The notes under the pieces: generated by a model | The model's input: only the letters and a program-made list of their open reading frames with translations | What the model was told of the DNA's origin: nothing | Database searches by the model: none | Made by a program: the position numbers and the translations under genes | Shown here: positions 21,308 through 31,795 of the stretch, one piece after another | How the letters are laid out: the number at the start of each line of letters is the position of its first letter | How positions within the stretch are numbered: the stretch's first letter is position 1 | Assembly: GCA_036346375.1 (NCBI GenBank) | Contig: CM070512.1 | Coordinates: forward strand, 36,130,466 to 36,194,465 | Length of the DNA: 64,000 bases | From: Guadua angustifolia | Lineage: Eukaryota; Streptophyta; Magnoliopsida; Poales; Poaceae | Direction of reading: 5' to 3'

Positions 21308-24300
21308 GGTGGATCAAGTTGGATCTTGGATAGCGGCTGTACACATCACATGACCGGAGAAAGGGCAATGTTCGCACATTTGGAAGCCAATGGATCGAAT
21401 AGTGAAAGCATCATTTTTGGCGATAATGGAAAAAGTGAAGTGGTAGGTTTAGGTAAGATCATAATTACCAATGATTTTCATATAAATAATGTTTTACTTG
21501 TCGAATCGCTAAGTTACAACTTGTTATCCGTTGCACAATTACCAATGATTTTCATATAAATAAGTATCTTCAGTGATAAGGGTGTGGATGTCACAAGGAG
21601 GAGTGATGGTTCGATAGCCGTCAAAGGTCGTTTGAAGGGGAATCTCTATCTCGTAGATTTTACTACGGATAGAATTAACCTTGAAACATGCTTAATGGCT
21701 AAATCTAGCATGGGTTGGTTATGGCATCGCCGACTTGCCCATGTTGGTATGAGGAACCTCCACAAACTTCTTAAAGGCAATCACATTCTTGGATTAACCA
21801 ATGTTGTCTTTGAGAAAGATAGGGTATGTAGCGCGTGTCAAGCCGATAAACAAGTTGGAGCCTCTCATCCCGCCAAGAACGTGATGACTACTACAAGACC
21901 TCTGGAGATGCTCCATATGGACTTGTTCGGCCCTATCACCTACATAAGCATTGGAGGAAACAAGTATGGTTTAGTTATCGTAGACGATTTTTCTCGATTT
22001 ACTTGGGTGTTTTTCTTGCATGATAAAAGTGAAGCCCAAGGAACTTTAAAGAAATTCATGAGAAGGGCTCAAAACGAATTTGAAGTGAAGATCAAGAGAA
22101 TTCGAAGTGATAATGGGACCGAATTCAAGAATACCGGTGTGGAGGAGTTTCTCGATGATGAAGGCATTAAGCACGAATTCTCGGCTCCCTATTCTCCCCA
22201 ACAAAATGGGGTAGCCGAGAGGAAGAATCGTACACTCATCGAGATGGCACGGACAATGCTTGACGAGTACAAAGTCTCCGACATATTCTGGGCGGAGGCC
22301 ATCAACACTACGTGCCATAGCTCCAACCGTCTATACCTCCACAAATTGTTGAAGAAGATGGGGTACGAGCTCCTCACCGGCAAGAAGCCAAATGTATCCT
22401 ACTTTCGAGTTTTTGGAAGCAAATGCTACATTCTCAACAAGAAAGCTAAGTCTTCTAAATTCGCTCCTAAAGTAGATGAAGGTTTCTTACTTGGCTATGG
22501 ATCAAATGCCTATGCATACCCAGTTTTCAACAACACTACCGGTGTGGTTGAAATCTCTCGTGATGTGACATTTGATGAAACTAACGGTTCTCAAGCAGAA
22601 CAAGTTGATCGTACTGTGATTGACAGGGAAGAACCACCATGTGATGCAATCAAGAAATTGGCTATTGGAGAAGTAAGACCTCTTGAGCAAGAAGAAGCCC
22701 CGAGCACTCCAACTCAAGATGCAATTTTGGATGATGCTCCCTCTTCGTCAAGGCAAGCTCAAGATGGCTCGAATGCCACTCAAGACGATGAGGGTCCAAT
22801 CCAAAGAACCAACGCAACCATGCCTCATCCGAGAGTTCATCAAAGTGTACAACGAGATCATCCCGTCGACAACATTCTTGGAGACATTAACAAGGGAGTA
22901 TCCACTAGATCTCGTGTCGCAAACTTTTGTGAATTTTACTTCTTTGTGTCTTCTCTAGAACCTCTTAAGGTAAAAGAAGCACTTCAAGATCCAGACTGGG
23001 TGATGGCTATGCAAGAAGAGCTAAACAACTTTGAGCGTAATCAAGTATGGAAGCTTGTCGAAAGACCCAAGCAAAACGTGATTGGAACCAAATGGGTATT
23101 TCGCAACAAGCAAGATGAGAATGGGGTTGTGACGAGAAACAAAGCACGGTTAGTTGCTCAAGGCTACACCCAAATCGAAGGTTTGGATTTCGATGAAACA
23201 TATGCTCCCGTAGCTAGGCTTGAATCCATTAGAATATTACTTACCTTTGCTACTCACCATGATTTTAAGTTGTATCAAATGGACGTGAAGAGCGCCTTCT
23301 TGAATGGACCACTCTCAGAGATGGTCTATGTTGAGCAACCACCCGAATTTGAAGACCCAAACCACCCGGACCATGTCTACTTCCTACATAAGGCTCTTAA
23401 TTTATGGTCTGAAGCAAGCACTAAGAGCTTGGTTCGAGTGTCTTCGAGATTTTCTTCTCGAACAAGGTTTTGTAGTCGGAAAGGCCGACCCCACTCTCTT
23501 TACTAAACATATTGATGATGATTTATTCGTTTGTCAAATATATGTTGAAGACATTATATTCGGATCTACTAATGAACATTTGTGTAAGGAATTTAGTAGG
23601 ATCATGACTAAAAGGTTCGAGATGTCCATGATGGGCGAATTGAAGTTCTTCCTCGGATTTCAAGTCAAACAACTCAAGGAAGGAACTTTTATATGCCAAA
23701 CAAAGTACATCAAGGACATGCTCAAGAAGTTCGGTATGGAGAACGCCAAGCCTATCAAGACGCCAATGCAAGCCAACGGGCATCTAGACCTCGACAAAGA
23801 AGGTAAACCGGTCATCCAAAAGGTATATCGTTCGATGATCGGCTCTCTACTCTATCTTTGTGCATCTAGGCCCGATATTATGCTTAGTGTGTGCATGTGT
23901 GCAAGATTTCAAGCCGCTCCTAAAGAGTGCCACATGGTGGCTGTAAAAAGAATCTTTAGATATTTAGTGCACACTCCTCATTTTGGGCTTTGGTATCTAA
24001 AAGGTTCATCATTTGAGTTAGTTGGCTATTCCGATGTGGATTATGCCGGATGTAAGGTGGATAGGAAGAGTACTTCGGGGACTTGTCAATTCTTAGGTAG
24101 ATCCCTTGTCTCCTGGTCCTCTAAGAAACAAAATTTCGTAGCCCTATCCACAGCCGAAGCCGAATACATAGCGGCTGGGAGTTGTTGCGCACAATTGCTT
24201 TGGATGAGGCAAACCCTAAATGACTATGGCCTAACCTATAATCATGTTCCTCTTTTGTGTGACAATGAGAGCGCCATAAAAATTGCCAACAACCCCGTCC

Positions 24301-24494
24301 AACATTCCCGCACAAAGCATATCGATATCCGCCATCATTTCCTGAGAGATCATTCCACTAAAGGCGATATCGACATTCAACATGTGAGCACAAATGATCA
24401 ATTAGCCGATATTTTCACCAAGCCTTTAGATGAAAAGAGATTTTGTGAGTTGAGGAGTGGGCTAAATATTCTAGACTCTCGCCATTTGGCTTGA
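21308..24494 (+). pseudogene. Copia-II pol (protease, integrase, RT, RNase H), broken
   Basis: Protease WILDSGCTHHMTG at ~21317-21358 (active-site D-S-G). Integrase zinc motif from WHRRLAHVGMRNLHKLL to CSACQADKQVG, core DLFGP, DDFSRFTWVFFL and SDNGTEF. RT: KWVFRNKQDENG, DVKSAFLNGP, LIYGLKQALRAW, YVEDIIFGS (YVDD changed to YVED). RNase H: DVDYAGCKVDRKSTSG, STAEAEYIAAGSCCAQ, LADIFTKPLDEKRF, ending at 24494. Damage: a stop at 21557-21559 created by a local 27-bp duplication, and a frameshift at ~23395-23405 between LHKAL and YGLKQ. Confidence 0.9.
21463..21563 (+). repeat. 27-bp direct repeat replacing pol sequence
   Basis: 21463-21489 and 21537-21563 are identical over 27 bases (start AATTACCAATG, end TATAAATAA), 74 bp apart. 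The second copy replaces the conserved codons expected after LLSV(A/S)QL and introduces the TAA at 21557. Confidence 0.9.
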
Positions 24495-25396
24495 AATATG
24501 CTCACAAATTGATTGGTGATTGCAAAAGGTTTTTGAAAAATCTTATTTGCTTTATTTCTCTAATCTTATTGTGTTTATTGGCTTTTGATCTTCGGATCTT
24601 GTCAATCATCATGTGATCTTGGTTTGATTGGTTAAGTGTCTTGCTGATCACATGATGACTTGACTTCTTAGGATCTCTCATCTCCTTCTCGCTCCGGAGT
24701 CTTTCCTGCCTTTGTTTTCTTGTCATCCTGAGAAACTGGTTCGGACTATCCGAAGTTTAATTCGGACAATCCGAATTGGTTCGGACTATCCGAACTTACG
24801 TTCGGACTGTCCACAGTGGGGCTTCGGGCTTTTTAACCAGCCCGACCCTCTCTCTTCCTTTTTTCTTCCCCTTATTCCTTTTTTTCCCGTTTCTCCCTCC
24901 ATTGCTCCGCCCCAACACTTGGATCTAGGGTTTTGGCTGGTGTTCTTGCGGATTGAGGGCTCCAAGACCTTCTCCAAGGGCAAGGGGCTCACCTCCATCA
25001 TTCTTGTACTCCAGATTTGCCTTAGGTACCCGGTTTCTCTTCGTGAAAAGGTTGGTTCAATCTCTTCCGAATGTTGATTTTTTCCGTGTTCATCTTGAGA
25101 ATCCTTGGACTCTAGACCATTCTAGGCCTTGCTAGGATAGTCTCCTCATGATTAGCTCTTAGCATTGTTGGATTATCATCTAGATTGAGAATTTAGAGTT
25201 TGTGATTTGTCACCTCGGAATGTCCGAATTTCCATTCGGAGTGTCCGAATATGTTCGGACTATCCGAATGAAAACTTCGGACTATCCGAAGAAAACTTCG
25301 GACTATCCGAAGAATGTGACTTCATTTTAACTCTTCATTGATCATCTAGGTTATAATTAGAGTCTAATCTTGTTTCAACCCTTGTATACTTTTAGG
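24495..25396 (+). other. Copia-II region between pol and ORF3, with palindromes
   Basis: Non-coding. TTCGGA-N3-TCCGAA palindromes like those of the LTR cluster at 24740-24812 and 25214-25312. Between them lies a pyrimidine-rich stretch (24850-24900) and a possible splice donor (GAAAAGGTTGG, ~25049). TTTTAG precedes the ORF3 start like an acceptor. This could be an ORF3-specific leader; inference only. Confidence 0.5.
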
Positions 25397-26834
25397 ATGG
25401 ATCCCTCTCAGGGTGAAAATCCCCGCTCTAGCCAATCGGACATCGACGCGGCTCGCTCGAAGAAAGCAAAGCATGATCACCCTGCCAGTGGTGTCTCAAC
25501 ACTTCCTCCTACAGTTCCAAGTAAGCGTCAAGCGGTTTGGAAAACTTATGAGAGGAAGTCTTCTTCTGCGAGAGCTTCAGGGCAAGGGCAGAGTGGTGTT
25601 GATCAAGGGGGCAGTGGTGATTCAGATCCTAGGGCTGCCATGCCTAGGTTGAGGGCAGCCAAGTGTGCTGCTCAGCGTCGGGAAGGAGCTCTAATCGGAC
25701 CTTTGGAAATTCATCCTGCTGTTCGTGCAATTCCAATGGGTGTCACTCCAAAGAAAAAGGTAGACTATTGTCTTGGTCAAGGGAAGGGCAAAGAGGTACG
25801 CCAGCACAGAACTCAGGACCCCTTGTTGTTTCTTTAGGAAGATTATGTAGACAAGAGGTTTTGGAATCACTTTTAGCAAGACTTTTATGACTCTGTGATA
25901 GCGGAGAAGAAGAATCCAGTGGCTCAAATGCAGTACATTGACTGGGATTACATGCAGCAGCAGGAAGATCCCACATTTGATCTAGTCATCACTGCCTGTG
26001 AGCGCCACAACTTGAGGAAGATTATGTCATTCAGGTGCAAATGGAACAACGAGGTGGTAGCTCAGTTCTATGCCACCCTCTATGTGGACACCGATGCTGA
26101 GAGCACCATGTGGTTCATGGTGGATAGTCTTTACTACTCTGTGTCCAAGATTCAATTTGCTGATTGCTTGGGATTCTCCACCGAGGGCTGGGACAATCTG
26201 GACAAGTTGCACATTTCTGACTCTGCTGGCATCAATGATTTGACTCCTCTATATGATGACTCTCAGAATATCAAGTTGGGCACCACAAAAGGTTTGAAGC
26301 CTTTCTATGCTATTCTTTACAAGTTGATGAGGAAGACTGTGTGGCCCAAGGAGGGAGATGCCACCAACATCAATTCCTACTTGAGGAATCTGCCTTTGAG
26401 GATTGGTGAGGGAGCTAGGCCATTTGATGTGTTTGACTTCATCTGGCAGGAAATCAGGCTTAATTCTCTCAACCCGCGTAGCAGCTGCGGATTCGCTCCT
26501 TATGTGATGTGTATGGTTGAGAGCATTTTGGGCTTGTGGTTTGCTAAGGATGTGGAGCATGTCCCATACCGAGTTCGTCTGATCAAGGCTCCACCTCCTC
26601 CAGTTCAGCCAGTGCCAGCTCCTTCAGCGCCCAGTACCAGGTCAGGCTCCCTCAGCGAGACCTTCTTCAGTTGATCCTTCCTCCCCAGGTGGCTCTATCA
26701 AGTCCATGCTCCGTGCCATTTTCTGCCTAGGGATAAAGAACCACAAGAAAATCAAGCAAATGAATGAGAAGATCATCGATACTAAATGCATGACTCAAAG
26801 TCATCAAAGGGAAGTTAAACCTTTCTTGCTCTTC
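25397..26834 (+). pseudogene. Copia-II third ORF (SIRE-type 'envelope-like' position), broken
   Basis: Starts MDPSQGENPRSSQSD at 25397. An N-terminal basic/Ser-rich region is followed by a globular stretch (IDWDYMQQQEDPTFDLVI, EVVAQFYATLYVDTDAE, IQFADCLGFSTEGW, YLRNLPLRIGEGARPFDVF), then a Pro-rich part (APPPPVQPVPAPSAP) with a TGA at 26672-26674. A frame change continues as SIKSMLRAIFCLGIKN to ~26834. In-frame TAG codons at 25835 and ~25874. SIRE/Maximus elements carry an extra ORF here, often called envelope-like. The FYA-L-V ... I-F---LG pattern is reminiscent of the ORF1-type domain of Athila-like plant elements; that is a tentative likeness. No signal peptide or clear membrane segment is seen. 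Confidence 0.7.
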
Positions 26835-27467
26835 TGAGGAGTCCGAGTCAGAGTCGATTCGGACAGTGGATTGGCGACCAAGACTTTTTCGACCTTCCCG
26901 CCACTTCGGCGCCTACTGGCGATGATGAGGCGACTCTGCATATGTGCGGCTCGGGACAACGGCAATGGCGGCAGCGGCGATGGTGTGGGCGAGGAGTGAC
27001 CTCTTTGGTGTCTTGATGCCAAAGGGGGAGTGAGGGCATTAGATTTATTTCTTTTTGGTTGTGGTTGCTTTTGCTTTTGTCAGATGTTGTTGCTCTTGTT
27101 GTTGCTTATGTTGGTTGTTGACTGTGTTGGTTGTTGACTGTGTTGGATGTTGACCTATGTGTTTAATTCCATTTCCTTTTAGCTATGCATTTGTGTGATG
27201 TCATGTCATATTTATCTATGCAAATTATCTGCTATATTATCTGCTATATATCTTGTTTTATTCTCTCGAAAGCAGAAATTTAGGGGGAGCTCTCACAAAA
27301 ATTTTCCCGTAAATATGTGCATTTGATTCAACTCTCCAAAATTCTCTAATGCACACATTTAGGGGGAGTTCCTCCATGTATTTGGTTTTCCAAATACTCT
27401 TTCATTTCAATTTTATCTAAATCTAAATCAAATCGTGTTGTCATCAATTCACCAAAAAGGGGGAGAT
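26835..27467 (+). other. Copia-II 3' untranslated region and polypurine tract
   Basis: Contains a ~21-bp tandem repeat (TGTTGGTTGTTGACTG ...) at ~27111-27155 and two GGGGGAG-like purine motifs (27282, 27362) before the final polypurine tract AAAAAGGGGGAGAT that ends at 27467. Confidence 0.7.
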
Positions 27468-29012
27468 TGAAAGTGCATCTAGGCCCCTTAATGATTTTAG
27501 TGATTAATGACAACAAGATTAAGTGACTAATGAGTTTTATGAGTATTATGGACAGATGAATACGCTCATGGGAAAGTCGCTTAAGGAAAGAGGTCACTCA
27601 AATTCGAAAAGAAAAGGCGTCGGTTAAACTCAACGGTTGTATTTGTTTTTAATTTTTGTTGGAGTTTAAGGATTGCCGTACTATTAAGAGGAATTTGGCA
27701 AGAAATAGCTTTAGAATGATTCAACGTGCTCAATGATGAATTCTAGTCCAAAAATGAGTCAATGTGTGAAGTCTTGGGGGCAAAATGTTCAAAAAGGTTC
27801 GGAGTATCCGAATATGTCTTCGGAATGTCCGGACTGGCCTCCTCGGTTGCTCAGGCAAAATTCGGTTCGGAATGTCTGAACGTTGGTTCGGAGTATCCGA
27901 GCTGACCCTCTCTGTTGGTCGAGTTCATTTTGGTTCGGAATGTCCGAACATAGGTTCGGAGTATCCGAGTGGACCCCCTCGGTTAGGGCAAGTTCTTTTA
28001 GGTTCGGACTATCCGAAGTGTCGTTCGGACTATCCGAACATGGGTTCGGACTATCCGAAGTGTCGTTCGGACTATCCGAACTGTGTGTTCGATGCATACG
28101 ATTTCAAATGGTTCAGACTATCCGAACATGGGTTCGGACTATCCGAATAGTCTCGGGCTAAAGTGAAAAACGGCTAGTTTTGGGAGGCTTTAAATACCTC
28201 CCCAACTCCCACCTACCATTGTACCAGTGCATTCAATTCATTTTAGCAGCTCCTTCACTCTCTCTAAGCTCTAGTGTTCATCTCCCTCAAGGCTTTGATT
28301 CTTGAATCTTTAGAGGGAAGTCTAGTAGAGAGTTTGGAAGATTAAGAGGTTGTGATTCATCTTGAGCACTTGGTTCATCCTCAAGTGGATTTCTTGTGAG
28401 ATTTTTTACTCTTGGAGGTTGAGGACTCCTAGACGGCTAGGAGTCACCGGTGAGCACCCAATCTTCGTGTGGAGTGCATGCGGAAGTTTGTGAAGGTTGA
28501 ATCCGCCTCCGCAAGGAAAGGATTCAAAGAAAAGGAAGTGAGTGCTTTGTGCAACACCTAGAGGATTAGGGTTGAAAGAGACCCCGGCTTTGTGCCGCCT
28601 CAACGGAGATGTAGGATTCCCTCAAGGATCTGAACTTCGGGGAAAATCGTTCCATCTCTTTGGTTCTTAGATTTCCTTTTTGTTACCATTTGTGCTTGGC
28701 TTAATCCATTGCGGATTCAAGGGTTTGATAACTTCTTGTGGTAGATATTGGTGGGATTTCATCTCTGGTAGTTGTATTAGCTAAGTTATTTCATTTGGTA
28801 GTCATATTGCACTCCAATTAGCTCAGATCTACATTTTAGGGTTTTGCTCGTGCAGAGTAGTTCGGACTATCCAAAAAGTCACTCGGACTATCCGAACCAT
28901 TCGGACTGTCCGAAGTGAATTTCGGACTATCCGAACAGTTCATTTCCGCTGCGAACTTTTAAATTTCAAATCGCATATTCACCCCCCTCTAGGCGACATC
29001 TCGGTCCTTTCA
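27468..29012 (+). repeat. Copia-II 3' LTR
   Basis: 1545 bp, same ends as the 5' LTR, palindromes at ~27796-28150 and 28860-28938. Lacks the ~86-bp duplication. Differs at two GTCGCC sites by clustered changes (see findings). Confidence 0.95.
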
Positions 29013-29955
29013 ACCTGCTACCCCAGAACGTCGGCGACGGCGAGGCGAGCGGTGACGGGTTTGGAATCTCCACGGCGACGGGGTTCCAACGATCTTTGGC
29101 AGCGAGAATGCGCGCACTGATCACGGCGATTCACGGCGAAATCATATGTACTATTGATGCTTCAATCGGTCCACCACTAGCGACGAATTGATGGAAATTG
29201 AGTCTCCGTGGCGCATGGCAAACTTCATGAATTCCTGACGAATGGCAGCGAATTTCGACTGGCGAACCTAGGGTTTTGGTTTACAGCTTCGAGGCGAATC
29301 GGGCGAGTGCTTTTATAGCCCGAGAAACCCTCTCCGACGGCGACTCGGACAATGAGTCTGCGGCGGCTACGGCTCCGAGTCCATGTCGGCCACGATCGGG
29401 GAAGATGAGCCACACAGCGACATGTGGAGAAATCGGATGGCTCACGGTGCTTGACCACGCGGGTGGTCCACAGCTGAACGATCGAAATCCAGCGGCTAAC
29501 GCATGCCCAGCTTATGATTCTGGCCCATGGTCCCGCGGTGGCAGGCCGAGCTGCATTATGGCCATATGGGCCTCGGCCCATTACTATTTTAATATTTTCA
29601 AAACATTTTTGATTTTAATTAAATCCAGAATTCACTTATTTGGTTTAAAGCAACAAAAATATCGGAAAAATTCCTAGAAAAATCTCATAAATACCTTGAG
29701 ACATTTTGAACTCAAATAAAATATTTTTGGCAAAACTTTATATTTACTTTATATATTTAGCTAGTTTTCCAAAAGGATCAATATACTTACTTTAAAATAA
29801 ATTCAAATAAATCCGAAAAATTCCAACAAATTCGGAAAAATCACAAATCCAGCAAATAACAATAAAATAACATTAATTGCAAATTTTGGGATGTTACAGT
29901 TGAATAATACAAGAGAGACAAATGAGACCCCCAAAAAAATCAAGAGTTATTGTAC

Positions 29956-30038
29956 CATCATGCACACCGCCTCCTCATATCACCCCGGTCAGCACGCTCA
30001 ACAATGTTCCTCACCAAGAAAAGCTTGATAGCCTTGCC
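29956..30038 (-). pseudogene. RPS26: Ribosomal protein S26 pseudogene, exon 2
   Basis: Minus strand after an AATAG acceptor: GKAIKLFLVRNIVERAD, then a frame change into VHDG before a GTACAATA donor. Matches eS26 DKAIKRF(L/I)VRNIVEQAA...(D)VQEA-V-DG. Asp to Gly at the first codon; the second half is frameshifted and contains a TGA. Its partner exons are at 30583-30673 and 14658-14788. Confidence 0.75.
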
Positions 30039-30582
30039 CTATTTAATGTAAATCATGCACTCAACTTCAAAATACCGAAGGGTGCACAAGAAAACAAACA
30101 CCCTCATATCACATCATAGCAAGCATCTTGAGACTCCGTATAAATATGTTAGCCTGTTACACATGAAAGAAACTTCCTTCCCTAAACCATTCTTTGGTAG
30201 TTATATTTACTCGACCTACCATACAACCTACGATTTTAAAAACCTATCTAAGAAAAAAATTTAACTCACTCATTGCAATCCAAATGTTAGCTGGAGCCCA
30301 CACTGTCATGCACTCAACAGAACTGCCTCCCTAAACACATGACCTGATCGCTCAGATAGTCAGATGATAGTTGCAAAACTTGCGACCTGAATTTACCACG
30401 ACCACCAAATCATGCAAGCTATAAATTACCACAGGGAACCTAAAATTTACCAGAGTGCTAGTACACTAGAAGAGCACGTCTTCTTCACTTGAACACCAAT
30501 CCGTCCCTACCAGGCTAATCATGACCCACAATGACACATCGATCACGAGCCAAGTCGCGCGATGAGCGACCGGCGTGCGTAC

Positions 30583-30673
30583 CTTGGGGCAAAGATCGCA
30601 GCTTGGAGCGGATTTACTTGACGTGACCGCGGTCGTGCTTGTTGCACCACCATTCCTGCGGCTTGAGCGTCTC
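30583..30673 (-). pseudogene. RPS26: Ribosomal protein S26 pseudogene, exon 1
   Basis: Minus strand, ending at a CCCAAG|GTACGC donor. NKHDRGHVK corresponds to the eS26 N-terminus (M-T-F-K-R-R-N-G-G-R-N-K-H-G-R-G-H-V-K). The start codon reads GAG instead of ATG, one extra C shifts the frame at the second Arg, and GHVK is followed by TAA. So the copy is dead even before the LTR-A insertion in its intron. Upstream (to 30888) is a GC-rich leader-like region with a (CT)n run. Confidence 0.75.
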
Positions 30674-30888
30674 AAGCACGCAATGACACACCTGAAACGA
30701 AGCCGTGAGAAGGAAGCGGTGAGGGCGAGGAGAGAGAGAGAGAGAGAGAGAGGGAGGTAGGACTCAGGGACAGGGTTTCGGACGAAGGTGACACTTGCCA
30801 CGTCGGGAGAAGGTGGAGGCTGATCTCCAGGGATTGAGGAGAGCGGGGAAGAAGACGGCGGAGGTGGCGTAGAGACACCGGGGAGAGA
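30674..30888 (-). other. S26 upstream region, with AG/CT microsatellite
   Basis: Minus-strand 5' flank of the S26 pseudogene. (GA)n at ~30726-30752 on the plus strand. Pyrimidine-rich, leader-like. It abuts the Copia-III insertion (TSD AGAGA at 30884-30888), on whose other side is the transporter exon. Confidence 0.5.
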
Positions 30889-31795
30889 TGTTAGTATTTT
30901 GGCACACTATAACTCAAGGCCTATATGCAATACTAGGAGTTTTGAGGACATTTGTCCCATATGGGTAGTTGAGAGAAGGTTTGACCAACTTAAATAGTTT
31001 GGACTCGTGTCCATCTGTTGTGAGGTTGGAAAAAGGAAAAGGCAGTGCCACACATGCGCGCCAAGCTGAGCCGAGCCGAGCTGTGCCAAGGCGTGTGCGT
31101 GTGCGTGTGCGAGTCGAGTCGAGACGAGACGAGATGTGACGTGCGTCGGTTTTCAGTAATCAATGTGATCGGTTTATGACCAGTAACGGACGTGGTTGAT
31201 GGCTGGCTCATAAATCAACGTCGGTTACTTGTAACTGATATGGTTAATCGAGCGTTACCTGGCTGTTCGCCTCTTCTCCTAGTACCTATAAAAGGCGCCC
31301 TTCTCTCCTGTGTCAAGGACAAGACAGCACCAGTTCCTCCTCCTCATCCTGAGTTCAGCTGTTGCGCTGCCGCCTAGGTGTTCCCGGCTCTGTCTCCTGT
31401 GCACACAAGAACCAGAGTGAGCAGGCCTCCGGAATCATCATTCTCATGCGTTCCTGCTGCGGGATAGAGAGCAAATACGATTTTTGGGGAACGCGAAGAT
31501 CGCGTGACTGCTCCTTGTGTTCGACTACATCGTCTACTGGTTGCGGAATCGGCACTGCAACAACCATCTACACTGCTTTAAGTCTATTCGTACGACAAAC
31601 TGCGATCATGTCGACTGATCTGCAGAATAGCGCCTCTGGTGCCACCGGCACTGGCCTCGCTCAAGGGTATAATCTCGAGACCCTTCTATTGAGTTATATA
31701 CTTGCTGTTTGCTATGTGATCACTATGCTAGATGTTATGCTATATAATATTTTTATGTGGATTAAATTAAACCGAAAATGCCTATTTTCTCAACA
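30889..31795 (+). repeat. Copia-III 5' LTR
   Basis: 907 bp. TATA box TATAAAAG at 31287-31294. An ATG (31609) opens MSTDLQNSASGATGTG, resembling the N-terminus of copia gag proteins, so the gag start probably lies within the LTR. Confidence 0.92.
31287..31294 (+). promoter_or_regulatory. Copia-III LTR TATA box
   Basis: TATAAAAG in the context CCTATAAAAGGCGCCC. The same motif is in the 3' LTR at 36811-36818. Confidence 0.65.

Larger units (their letters stand above)
17365..29012 (+). mobile_element. Copia-II: SIRE/Maximus-type Copia retrotransposon with third ORF
   Basis: Complete 11.65-kb element: 5' LTR 17365-18994, 3' LTR 27468-29012, TSD ACCTG at 17360-17364 and 29013-29017. LTRs begin TGAAAGTGCATCTAGG and end CTCGGTCCTTTCA. 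The tRNA-Met primer site is at 18997-19009 and the polypurine tract (AAAAAGGGGGAGAT) ends at 27467. Between them lie gag, pol and a further ORF downstream of pol, the layout of the SIRE/Maximus lineage. LTRs are highly similar, so insertion is fairly recent; the main length difference (85 bp) is a tandem duplication in the 5' LTR. Premature stops and frameshifts in each ORF mean it is not autonomous now. Confidence 0.95.
14838..29898. mobile_element. LTR-A: very long solo LTR (or LARD-type LTR) carrying Copia-II
   Basis: Begins TGTCGGGACCCGAATATAC, ends GGGATGTTACA, with near-identical flanking 5-mers GCTGA (14833-14837) and GTTGA (29899-29903). Removing Copia-II and one ACCTG leaves ~3.4 kb with no coding capacity. 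The TG...CA ends and 5-bp duplication suggest a solo LTR of a large retrotransposon; orientation is not established. It shares the block CGAGCACGGCTATTC / ACACTCTGCAGAGG / TTTACCCACA with LTR-B and LTR-C, and the same ending GGATGTTA(C/T)A. It interrupts the S26 pseudogene between exons 2 and 3. Confidence 0.7.
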
